Program-made: the position numbers and the translations under genes
The notes under the pieces: generated by a model
What the model saw: only the letters and a program-made list of their open reading frames with translations
What the model was told of the DNA's origin: nothing
Databases searched by the model: none
In this document: positions 9,183 to 16,454 of the stretch, one piece after another
Layout of the letters: every line of letters starts with the position of its first letter
How positions within the stretch are numbered: position 1 is the stretch's first letter
Assembly (NCBI GenBank): GCA_046331625.1
Contig: JAXLQL010000007.1
Location: 124,001-188,000 of the forward strand
Source: JAXLQL01 sp046331625
GTDB taxonomy: Bacteria; Acidobacteriota; Terriglobia; Bryobacterales; Bryobacteraceae
Length of the DNA: 64,000 nt
Direction: 5' to 3'

Positions 9183-9965
9183 ATGAAGTCACTGGGGATC
9201 GCACTCGTCGTGTCCGTGCTCGCCTGTGCTCCGGCGGAGGCAGCTCCGAAGCCCCCGCGGCGCGGCCGGCCATCGGCTCGGCGCAGCTCCACTCTCTCGC
9301 TGCGCCGCCGGCTGAACCTCCGTTCGCCCGTCTCGCTCGGCGGAAGCTACACCGTGGATTTCACGCAGGGGTTCTCGAGCGATGGCGCCCTGTGGACCCC
9401 CACCAACCTCGCCTTCCGGCCAGACGGAGGTCACCTGCTCTGGGGCCGCACCGAGTACAGCGTCAACTTCGATAGTTATGACAGCTTCACTACTGACGGC
9501 CATCGCGTGACGCACGGCTCTGATCACATCTCCATGCTTGCCACCACGGATCTTCCGGGAAAGCTCGGCCTCGCCATCGCACCGCAGTTCGGATATCTGC
9601 CGCGGGGAGCCGGCGGATTCCGCTATGGCGCCACACTGCTTGGACAATGGAAGCAAGGCCGCAACACATATGGATCCAGCCTGACTTGGGCCGGCGCGAC
9701 CTCGCCCGGCGACAATAATCCATCGGGACTGTGGGATGCCGCTGTCGGCTACGGCCGCGTGTTCGGCAAATTCACCGCGCACTTGAACCTCACGGCCGAA
9801 CGCCCCACCGGCGGTCCGGCATACGGGATCGCGCTCACCGGACTCGAGTGGAGAGTGAGCAAGCGCGTGGCGCTCGATTTCTCCGCGCAGCAGGTGGGAA
9901 TCGGCAACGGCAAAGTGGATCACCAGGGGTTGGTGAACTTCTCGTGGTCGTGGCCTAGCCGTTAA
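9183..9965 (+). CDS. Probable outer-membrane beta-barrel protein, unknown function
   Basis: 260 residues from ATG 9183, ten bases after the isomerase-like gene. A signal peptide ends near APAEA. A basic Pro/Arg-rich segment follows, then a body of alternating hydrophobic and polar residues rich in Gly, Tyr and Trp, ending in the aromatic strand LVNFSWSWPSR. That pattern is typical of small outer-membrane beta-barrels. No named family is recognised. Translation may be coupled to the preceding gene, but no functional link is visible. Confidence 0.6.
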   Translation: MKSLGIALVVSVLACAPAEAAPKPPRRGRPSARRSSTLSLRRRLNLRSPVSLGGSYTVDFTQGFSSDGALWTPTNLAFRPDGGHLLWGRTEYSVNFDSYDSFTTDGHRVTHGSDHISMLATTDLPGKLGLAIAPQFGYLPRGAGGFRYGATLLGQWKQGRNTYGSSLTWAGATSPGDNNPSGLWDAAVGYGRVFGKFTAHLNLTAERPTGGPAYGIALTGLEWRVSKRVALDFSAQQVGIGNGKVDHQGLVNFSWSWPSR

Positions 9966-10127
9966 TCGCGCCAACTGATTTTGCAAGCCGCGCGTTTCAC
10001 AGCCGTGAGGATAGCGAGCGTTCCAAATCCGCCGGCCCGGCGACCGCATATGGTGCGGGGCGCCAATTTGCGGCGTAGAGTAGGGCACTGGCGCGTTACG
10101 TGCTGCACGTTTCCAACACTGCTCATC

Positions 10128-10160
10128 GAACCGGACATGCGGTTTTCCCGCATCCGGCTC
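10128..10160 (-). ncRNA. Group II intron domain V hairpin
   Basis: On the minus strand the segment folds as GAGCCGG / AUGCGG / GAAAA loop / CCGCAU / GU bulge / CCGGUUC. This has the domain V layout: a lower stem with the catalytic AGC triad, a two-base bulge and an upper stem capped by a GNRA-like loop. Both stems pair almost perfectly. It lies immediately after the maturase stop. Confidence 0.85.
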
Positions 10161-10165
10161 TCCGG

Positions 10166-10561
10166 TCAACATTCTTCCGGTGGCTTGCGCCGCAATCCAT
10201 CCAGGTGGCTCACCTTTCCCACCATCCGGTACAACCGGCATCGGCTATGAAGGAAGTGATAGATCCATCTCTTCTTGGCCGTCCTCCAATCGCAGTCATA
10301 CTTGCGCCGGAGCCATAATTTCAGCTCGCTACGTACTGCCCAATCCACCTCGTGGAAGACCCGGTTGCTGTTGCCAACCCGAAAATAGGTACACCACCCA
10401 TTCAAGGCCGGATTCAGCTTCTTGATTACTACATCGAGCCGTTCGTTGCTAGCGAACGACCGCACCACTTCGCGTACCCGTTGACGGATATTGCGGCACG
10501 ACTTTTCGCGCGGCCACAAGTACAACAACCGCCCCGGTCTGCGCCGGAGCTCGAAGCCTAG
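10166..10561 (-). pseudogene. Group II intron maturase C-terminal fragment
   Basis: The open frame from 10561 reads LGFELRRRPGRLLYLWPREK, the junction between the RT thumb and domain X of group II intron proteins. It continues through ALNGWCTYFRVGNSN and LRRKYDCDWRTAKKRW, all hallmark blocks of the GIIM maturase domain. A TAG stop sits directly before it (10564-10562), and only ~132 of roughly 420-480 residues remain. The first in-frame start is internal (10528), so it cannot yield a functional maturase. It ends at TGA 10168-10166. Confidence 0.85.
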
Positions 10562-10675
10562 CTACTTTCCGGCGCGAAATTCGACAGGTACTCGCCGGCC
10601 ATCACCCGCCAGGAGTGGAAGCCCCCCCAAGCACCCTTCGGGAGAGGTTAAGGTCCGCTGCCAGGGCTGGGCATC

Positions 10676-10720
10676 GACAGCGGGACTGAAGTCCCGCGCA
10701 GGCTGAAGCCCGCTACACTG
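10676..10720 (+). repeat. Interspersed palindromic repeat copy
   Basis: A full copy of the window's repeat: AGCGGGACTGAAGTCCCGC followed by CAGGCTGAAGCCCGC. It lies in the 215-base gap between the intron remnant and the MFS gene; nothing else is recognisable in that gap. Confidence 0.85.
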
Positions 10721-10776
10721 CACCAGTTCGACCGGAATGCGAGCATCGCATCACGGACGGATTGATTTCGATTCGA

Positions 10777-12021
10777 TCATGACTTGCTCTCAGAGACTCG
10801 GCGTTCCGGGTCGACCCATAGCCACGTCACCACTCCGATCAGCACCATGAAGCTGGCGAAGTAAAGCCCGGCCGCCCAGCCGAAGCGCTGCGCGATCAGT
10901 GGCGTGACGATGGGGGCGAGCATGCCGCCGATGTTGCCCCCGGTGTTCATGATGCCGCCCGAGGCGCCGGCGTTCTCGCGGCCGATGTCGATCGCGGTGG
11001 CCCAAAACGGACCTTCCGCCATGGTGCAGAAGCCGAGTGCGAGGGCGAGGAGCGCGATGGTCGCCGTGACGCCGACGCCACTGGCTCCCCAGAAAAGCAG
11101 CACGGCGCTGAGCGCCATTCCGCACATGCTGACGATTTGCCTGCCCTTGCGCTTGCCGAGGCCGCGGCCGACACGATCGGCGAGCCAGCCTCCGAGCGGG
11201 GACATGGTCGCCATGGCGACGAACATCGTGGTGGTGGCCCAGGCGCCCATCTCCGGGCCGAGCTTTCGAATCTCTCCGAAGTAGTAATAGATCCAATAGA
11301 AGAAAATGTACTCGAAGTAATTGAGCATGAAGTAGCCGCCGGTGAGCGCGAGCAGGTCGCGATTGACGAGGAGCTTTGCCCAACTGGACGGCTTGCGCGC
11401 CGGTGCGTGTTCGCCGGGTACGTTCTCTGGAACCGCGAGCGGCCATACGAGCAACAGGACCAGCGTGGCGGCCGCGGCCAGCACAAACGAGGCTCGCCAG
11501 CCGGCGGATCCGATGAGACGCGTGAAGAGCACGGGCGAGGTGGCTGCGCCGACTGCGGCTCCGGCCATGACCACCGATTGCACGCTGCTTTGCGACGCGG
11601 GCGGTATTCGGTCAGAGGAAATCCGCGCGGTGGATGGATACAGCGGCGCAGTGGCGATGCCGAACAAGAAGCGGACCACCATGAACGCACCCACGACGCC
11701 GAGGTAGGCGCCGAGGCCAGCGGGTCCGCACAGGGCGGTGAGAGCGGTGCAGGCGCATCCGCAGAGTCCGGCAACGAACAGTGTGCGGCGGGCGCCGAAG
11801 CGGTCAGCCAGTGCGCCGCCGAGCCCCATGCAGAGCGTGTAGCTGAGCAGGAACGCGGAGTATACGGTGCCCATGGAGGGCTCCGAAATTTGGAACTCCT
11901 TCATGATGCCGGGGCCGGCGATCGACATGATGGTCCGGTTGAAGTAACTCATTCCACTCAAGGCGGTCATGAGGATGACCAGACGCATTTGCGCCGAGCG
12001 CGCGGCGGGTGGCGGCGACAT
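10777..12021 (-). CDS. MFS transporter, anion:cation symporter (ACS) type
   Basis: 414 residues with twelve predicted helices. SGMSYFNRTIMSIAGPGIMKEF in helix 1 and GGALADRFGARRT in loop 2-3 are characteristic of the ACS branch (hexuronate, glucarate, phthalate and tartrate transporters). The second half has the matching GGWLADRVGRG loop. Substrates of this branch are organic anions taken up with protons. Glucarate catabolism genes lie about 20 kb away (32113-34335), so a sugar acid is a reasonable guess. The gene is monocistronic or first before the secretin-like gene's stop, which lies downstream only in opposite order. Confidence 0.82.
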   Translation of the reverse strand: MSPPPAARSAQMRLVILMTALSGMSYFNRTIMSIAGPGIMKEFQISEPSMGTVYSAFLLSYTLCMGLGGALADRFGARRTLFVAGLCGCACTALTALCGPAGLGAYLGVVGAFMVVRFLFGIATAPLYPSTARISSDRIPPASQSSVQSVVMAGAAVGAATSPVLFTRLIGSAGWRASFVLAAAATLVLLLVWPLAVPENVPGEHAPARKPSSWAKLLVNRDLLALTGGYFMLNYFEYIFFYWIYYYFGEIRKLGPEMGAWATTTMFVAMATMSPLGGWLADRVGRGLGKRKGRQIVSMCGMALSAVLLFWGASGVGVTATIALLALALGFCTMAEGPFWATAIDIGRENAGASGGIMNTGGNIGGMLAPIVTPLIAQRFGWAAGLYFASFMVLIGVVTWLWVDPERRVSESKS

Positions 12022-12073
12022 CCCTACATTGTGGCAGCAGATCGGCGTGGCGGCAGCGCTGCGCCGCCACCGG

Positions 12074-12823
12074 CTATCGGGCTCGCGTCTGGATCAGTTG
12101 CTCCGCTCGCGCGATCTGGGTTGCCGTGCCGCGGACGACCATCGCTCGCGGCGCATTGTAGGTGAACAGACGGCGCACTCCGGCAGTCTTGCGCACGCTG
12201 ACAGCGACATCCTGCAACTGGCGCGGGGATTCGCCGGGCGTCAAATAGAACACGCGCACCGTATCGTCCGGCGCGGCGTAGGAAAACAGGGCCGAGTCCG
12301 AACGGGTTTGCGACGCTGGCCGGTCGAGTTCGCCAATCAGCCACTCGGCGAGCTTCAGTTGGTCCGCCCCTCCGCGTACGGCGAGCGCCTTTGCTTTCGG
12401 GTACGTGAACAGGCGGCGCATCTCGGTGATCGAGCGCACAACGGTCGCTACTTCCTGAAGCGACTGCGGCGCATCGGTGTCGGCGAGGTTGAACACGCGC
12501 AGGGTTTCGCCACTTCCGGGAATGGCGTGCTCACGCGGTTCGGCGCGGAACCCGGCGGGTTTGTCGGCCTCGCGAACCAGCCATTCGGCGAGCGCTACTT
12601 GTTCGGCGGAGCCCCGCAGAGTGATGGAACCCGCATCAGCGCGGATATCATGCACTTCCGTCATGGCGCGCGTGAGAGTGGCGATTTGTTGCACTTCTTC
12701 GGAGGTGGTGGCGTGTTCCAGGCGAATTACGCGCTCCACGTCACTTTGAGTCTGCCCGAACGCCACCGCCGCGAACAGCGCGGGCAGGATGAAGGCGGGA
12801 ACCAGTTGCCGAGATGCGTTCAT
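12074..12823 (-). CDS. Exported protein with three secretin-N-like repeats
   Basis: The real start is ATG 12823 (249 residues); the longer open frame runs into repeat DNA. After a signal peptide (cleavage after AVAFG) come three copies of a ~62-residue unit. In each, a RVFYL-type strand is followed by a LQEVA helix, a RRLFTY strand and a VRG..QLxLAEWLI helix. This is the shape of the N-terminal domains of secretins and GspD-like proteins, but the pore domain is absent. It may be a periplasmic scaffold or partner of a secretin. Start and end of each unit: about 25-92, 100-170 and 182-246. Confidence 0.7.
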   Translation of the reverse strand: MNASRQLVPAFILPALFAAVAFGQTQSDVERVIRLEHATTSEEVQQIATLTRAMTEVHDIRADAGSITLRGSAEQVALAEWLVREADKPAGFRAEPREHAIPGSGETLRVFNLADTDAPQSLQEVATVVRSITEMRRLFTYPKAKALAVRGGADQLKLAEWLIGELDRPASQTRSDSALFSYAAPDDTVRVFYLTPGESPRQLQDVAVSVRKTAGVRRLFTYNAPRAMVVRGTATQIARAEQLIQTRAR

Positions 12824-12906
12824 GTCGAGAACCTCTGGAGATCTAGACGGCACGGCGGCGTGAACCGTGCAGGTAAAATTTGCGCCGCGAGACCGAGTGG
12901 GAATCG

Positions 12907-13128
12907 TCAGCGGGACTGAAGCGCGCACGGCGGGGCGCTGGTCCAAGGGGCTGAAACTCGGAGGAACCCTTCCGAGCCGCGAACGCAAGGGAGTGGAGAA
13001 AGCCGGACGCAGTGCCGCTTGGACGCGCGCGGCTCTGTAACGGGCGGCGTGTCCTTGCATGCTTTCACGGGCCTCGACGCTTGTGCCGGCAGCGGGACTG
13101 GAGTCCCGTGCAGGCTGAAGCCAGCCCA
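12907..13128. repeat. Repeat-rich gap with one degenerate and one extended palindromic repeat copy
   Basis: The 313 bases between 12823 and 13137 contain no convincing gene. A half-copy (CAGCGGGACTGAAG) lies at 12908-12921 and a full copy at 13086-13128. The latter also shares ~25 upstream bases (GGGCCTCGACGC, GTGCCGGCAGCGG) with the copy at 30571-30637, so the mobile unit is longer than the hairpin itself. CTCGGAGG-AACC-CTTCCGAG at 12957-12976 is a separate hairpin. Confidence 0.7.
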
Positions 13129-13136
13129 AATTCAGA

Positions 13137-14423
13137 CTACGCGGGGAAATCGTTGGCGAGTGACCGCCACACTTCCATCAACCATTCCCGCTCGTTCAAA
13201 TCGGTCGACGTCGCGGTGAGCACCGCGAGCTTCCCCTTCACTGCGCTCGCGGCATCGAGTTGCAGGAACGTCTGGCTGCCCTCCACGCGCTCGCTGATGC
13301 CGCCGATCGCGTGCACCCCGCCGAGTTCAAAGCGGATGTCAGCGGGCACGGTTCCGATCTGCCGGCTCACGAGTTCCTCGGCGGATACGGGAGATCCGGC
13401 TGCGTTCACGGCGAACGTGGTCACGCGGATGGTGTGCGTTTCATCCCAGCCGGACCAGGTGCCTTCGTCGTCCCATTCATCGGCCAGCGCACCTGGAACT
13501 CGCAACTGCCAGCCCGCCGCGAGCGTCACGATCACGGGGTGGCGGCGGTAACCGAGCAGCGGCTCTTCGTCGGGAATGCGCGAGGCTCCTTCGAGCAGGC
13601 GGCGGTCACTGGTGACCATGAGCCCAGCCCATTGGCGCAGTTCCACCCACTCACGCCACGGAAATTCGAGCGAGGGATCCTTGTCCAGCGCCCACCACAA
13701 CAGCCCATCCACCTCGAGCAGCAACTGCCGCTCGGCCTCGGTGAGCGGCTTGCGCCAGCGGACGTGATTGCACAAGAGCACGAGCGCGCGGTTGCGATTG
13801 TAGAGGGCGTCTTGTGCGATGTTCCACCAGGCGAAGAACTCGTCGTGGCGCGAGCGATTGACGCGCATCTGTTCGAGCCACTCGGTGCTGCGCGGACCGA
13901 GCGCCGTCTGCACGAAGTCCGTTTGCTCGAATCCGGAATCGAGGGGCATACAGATGCCGAAGCCTTCCGATTCGCGCAACGCAGCGTGGTCTAGGATTTC
14001 GGTGGCGACGTTCTGCAGCCAGTCAGACATGGCCTGATAAACGAGATCGAGGTCGCCATTGTGGAAGAAGCCGGTGCTGTCTCCGAAGCCGGCGCCGGGC
14101 GGCTCCCATTCGATCGCGAACTCGGATGCCAGTTCGCGGAGCAGTTCGCACACGAAGATGTGATAGCCGGGTCCGACGCATTGGGTGCGGCAATCGGCGA
14201 TGAGGAAATGCTCGAGCGTGGTTTCGAGGGTGAGGGATTCGCCGGCCGGATGAAGCAAGCATCCGAGGCTGGCGGTGCCGTCTTCGTGGGCGATGACGCG
14301 CGCTTCGTCGAGGACGCCGGAGCATCGGAACTCGATCCACTCCTTCACCTTGCGCAAGTCGGGCACGCGGCGGCGGAACAGGCCGCGGCTGATGCGCCCG
14401 CGCAAGCGAATCTCGATCGACAC
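13137..14423 (-). CDS. Hypothetical protein, no family recognised
   Basis: 428 residues beginning at a GTG (14423), placed directly against the stop codon of the upstream esterase gene with no gap, so translation is probably coupled. No signal peptide or membrane helix is present. It is acidic and rich in Trp, with many charged helices (FFAWWNIAQDALYNRNR; SLEFPWREWVELRQW). The final third looks beta-rich. Two features may help a structural search: the Cys-containing core around residues 75-90 and the ILDHAALRESEGFGI region. Function is unknown; context only links it with the esterase. Confidence 0.6.
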   Translation of the reverse strand: MSIEIRLRGRISRGLFRRRVPDLRKVKEWIEFRCSGVLDEARVIAHEDGTASLGCLLHPAGESLTLETTLEHFLIADCRTQCVGPGYHIFVCELLRELASEFAIEWEPPGAGFGDSTGFFHNGDLDLVYQAMSDWLQNVATEILDHAALRESEGFGICMPLDSGFEQTDFVQTALGPRSTEWLEQMRVNRSRHDEFFAWWNIAQDALYNRNRALVLLCNHVRWRKPLTEAERQLLLEVDGLLWWALDKDPSLEFPWREWVELRQWAGLMVTSDRRLLEGASRIPDEEPLLGYRRHPVIVTLAAGWQLRVPGALADEWDDEGTWSGWDETHTIRVTTFAVNAAGSPVSAEELVSRQIGTVPADIRFELGGVHAIGGISERVEGSQTFLQLDAASAVKGKLAVLTATSTDLNEREWLMEVWRSLANDFPA

Positions 14424-15134
14424 TCAGCTCTGCTCCGATCGGGGCGTGGGCTTGCCCCAGACGCGGTCCATCCAAGCGTTGACGATCGAACGGGCCTGCG
14501 AGGGAAAGCGGTGTTTGCCGGGCAGCATGTGGAACTCGAAGTCGCGCGCAGCGGCGGTGAGCTTCGTCTCGAAGGTTGTCGCCCGAGTTACCGAATAATA
14601 CTCGTCTTCGCTGCGCGCGATGTGGAGAATCGCGGATTCGAGCAGCGGAGCGCGGTCGCGTTCCCAATCGCCCGGGATGCCGCCGCAGATGGCGATGGCG
14701 CCGCGTACCTCGTGCGGGTGGGCGGCGAGGAAGCGGTAGTTCATGCTCACGGGCTGCGAGAACCCGAGGAGCAGGCAGCGCTCGCGAGGAATGGCGAGCC
14801 ATGTCTGGGCTTCGCGGAGGGCATTGCGGACCATCTCCTGGTGGAGGCGAATCGACGCGCCCCAGTGCGAGCGGGTGCCCCAATTGAATCCGATGGCGGC
14901 GGTCTCGGAGGGGTGGCCGAGGTAGAACTGATTCGGAGCTTCGAGGGACACCAGGGCGGCGCGGTGCGAGACGACGGGGAGGCTGAGGCGGTGCATCGTC
15001 TGCGCGTCCATGCCGTAGCCGTGGAGGGCCACGGCGAGCAGGGGCTCGGCTACGCCGGCGGGTGGGGGTGTGACCAGGTAGTTGCAGTCCAGCGAGGCGG
15101 CAAAGGTCCTCCGCTCCGGGGCCACGGGAGACAT
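14424..15134 (-). CDS. Alpha/beta-hydrolase, phospholipase/carboxylesterase type
   Basis: 236 residues from ATG 15134. LLAVALHGYGMD gives the oxyanion-hole strand, and LLLGFSQPVSMNYRF carries the nucleophile serine. LHIARSEDEYYSV would hold the acid and LPGKHRFP the His. Order and spacing match the PF02230 esterases. The nucleophile elbow is odd: family members have GFSQG, here the last Gly is replaced by Pro, which would strain the turn. It may be an enzyme with altered geometry or an inactive paralogue. The gene is first of a two-gene unit with the unknown protein that follows, and divergent from the Hpt gene. Confidence 0.7.
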   Translation of the reverse strand: MSPVAPERRTFAASLDCNYLVTPPPAGVAEPLLAVALHGYGMDAQTMHRLSLPVVSHRAALVSLEAPNQFYLGHPSETAAIGFNWGTRSHWGASIRLHQEMVRNALREAQTWLAIPRERCLLLGFSQPVSMNYRFLAAHPHEVRGAIAICGGIPGDWERDRAPLLESAILHIARSEDEYYSVTRATTFETKLTAAARDFEFHMLPGKHRFPSQARSIVNAWMDRVWGKPTPRSEQS

Positions 15135-15211
15135 AATGGATGTTGTAGCACGTCTGGTACTATAGAGACACAGAAGTTTTTGCCGTATTCTGCCGATAGA
15201 GTATCGAGGCC

Positions 15212-15565
15212 ATGCCAGAGGCAACCCCAGCGATACTCAATCTATCCGCCGCGCTGGACCGGGTGGGTGGAGACGAGGAGCTCCTGCGAGAGGTAGCTCA
15301 GCTTTATCTAGTTGAATATCCGGCGCTTGTGGACGAGATCCGGCAGGCGGTGGTAAGCCAGAATGCGCCTGCGTTGCAGCGGTCGGCGCATACACTCAAA
15401 GGGTCGCTCAGTGCGATTGGGGCCGAGGCTTCGATGAAAGCGGCATTGGCGCTCGAAATGATGGGGCGGAACCAGGCGCTCGAAGGGTCGGCACAGGCGT
15501 TGCTGGCATTGCAGGCGGCGTTGGACCGGTTACACCGAGAGTTGGAGACGACGGTCGGGGCATAG
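15212..15565 (+). CDS. Stand-alone Hpt (histidine phosphotransfer) protein
   Basis: 117 residues that form one four-helix Hpt domain. The phosphorylated residue is His60 in AHTLKGSLSAIGA, with the conserved Lys and Gly two and three/four positions on. There is no kinase or receiver domain. Such proteins relay phosphate between hybrid kinases and response regulators in the cytoplasm; no partner kinase lies in this window. The gene is divergent from the esterase gene across 77 bases and 39 bases upstream of the mqnD-like gene. Confidence 0.85.
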   Translation: MPEATPAILNLSAALDRVGGDEELLREVAQLYLVEYPALVDEIRQAVVSQNAPALQRSAHTLKGSLSAIGAEASMKAALALEMMGRNQALEGSAQALLALQAALDRLHRELETTVGA

Positions 15566-15604
15566 GGGCAACGGGGCATCGTGCTATAGTACGGGATTCC
15601 CCAT

Positions 15605-16450
15605 ATGCCTTCTGGCGACCTGCGTGAGATCGTCTGCGCCCACAGTCCTGATTCCGACGATGCCTACATGTTCTACGCGTTGGCGACGCGGAAGATCCGT
15701 TCCAAGTTGGTGGAAATCCGGCACGAGCTCTCCGATATCGAGACGCTCAACCGCAAAGCGATGGAGGGCGTCTACGAGTTGACCGCGATCTCGTATCACG
15801 CCTACCCGTACGTGGCCGACAAGTACGTGCTGATGGCGAGCGGATCGAGCATCGGCGACGGCTACGGTCCGATGCTCATCGCGACGCATCCAATGACGCT
15901 CGACCAGATCAAGGGCAAGCGGATCGCGATTCCGGGGAAAATGACGTCGGCGTTCCTGACGCTCAACCTGATGGAGCCCGACTTCATCCCTGTGCTGACG
16001 CCGTTCGACAAGATCCCGGATGTGGTGCGCGAAGGCAAAGTCGACCTCGGCCTGATCATCCACGAAGCGCAGTTGACTTACTCCAAGGGCGGTTTCACGC
16101 TCGTGCAGGATTTGGGCAAGTGGTGGAAGAAGAAGTACGGGCTTCCGCTGCCGCTGGGCGCGAATGCGCTGCGGCGTGACCTGCCACCGGAGATCCAGAG
16201 CGAATGCTGCCGCTTGATGCGGGCGAGCATCGAATTCGCGATCGAGCACAAAGACGAGGCGCTCGAGTACGCGATGCAGTTCGCGCGCGACATGGAGACG
16301 CCGCTGGCCGAGAAGTTCGTGGGGATGTACGTGAATCACCACACCATCGACTGCGGCGAAGAGGTTCCGAAGGCGGCGCAGTTACTGCTCGACCTCGGGC
16401 ACGATGCGGGGTTGATCCCGCACCGTGTTAAGGTCGAATTCGTCCGCTAG
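15605..16450 (+). CDS. mqnD: MqnD-like 1,4-dihydroxy-6-naphthoate synthase / MqnA-MqnD family protein
   Basis: 281 residues of the periplasmic-binding-protein-like fold used by MqnA and MqnD. The start CAHSPDSDDAYMFYAL corresponds to the SPCPNDTFMF motif of MqnD. RIAIPGKMTSAFLTLNL (about residues 108-124) and VDLGLIIHEAQLTYSKGG are the conserved ligand loops. MqnD converts cyclic dehypoxanthine futalosine to 1,4-dihydroxy-6-naphthoate in the futalosine route to menaquinone. No other mqn gene is nearby, so a related binding protein is the main alternative. The gene ends four bases from the stop of the convergent TonB receptor. Confidence 0.6.
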   Translation: MPSGDLREIVCAHSPDSDDAYMFYALATRKIRSKLVEIRHELSDIETLNRKAMEGVYELTAISYHAYPYVADKYVLMASGSSIGDGYGPMLIATHPMTLDQIKGKRIAIPGKMTSAFLTLNLMEPDFIPVLTPFDKIPDVVREGKVDLGLIIHEAQLTYSKGGFTLVQDLGKWWKKKYGLPLPLGANALRRDLPPEIQSECCRLMRASIEFAIEHKDEALEYAMQFARDMETPLAEKFVGMYVNHHTIDCGEEVPKAAQLLLDLGHDAGLIPHRVKVEFVR

Positions 16451-16454
16451 CGGC

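Larger units (their letters stand above)
10075..10561 (-). mobile_element. 3' remnant of a group II intron
   Basis: The minus strand carries, in order, the C-terminal part of an intron-encoded reverse transcriptase/maturase (10561-10166), an intact domain V hairpin (10160-10128) and a short 3' tail ending near 10075. The domain V arm begins six bases after the maturase stop codon, as in compact bacterial introns. Nothing resembling the RT catalytic core (YADD) or domains I-IV lies upstream of 10561, so the intron is 5'-truncated and not mobile. It lies between convergent genes, a usual landing place for terminator-seeking introns. Confidence 0.8.

Noticed and set aside
12824..13129. 102-residue N-terminal extension of the secretin-N-like protein
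   Set aside because: Also repeat-derived; a proper signal peptide begins at ATG 12823.
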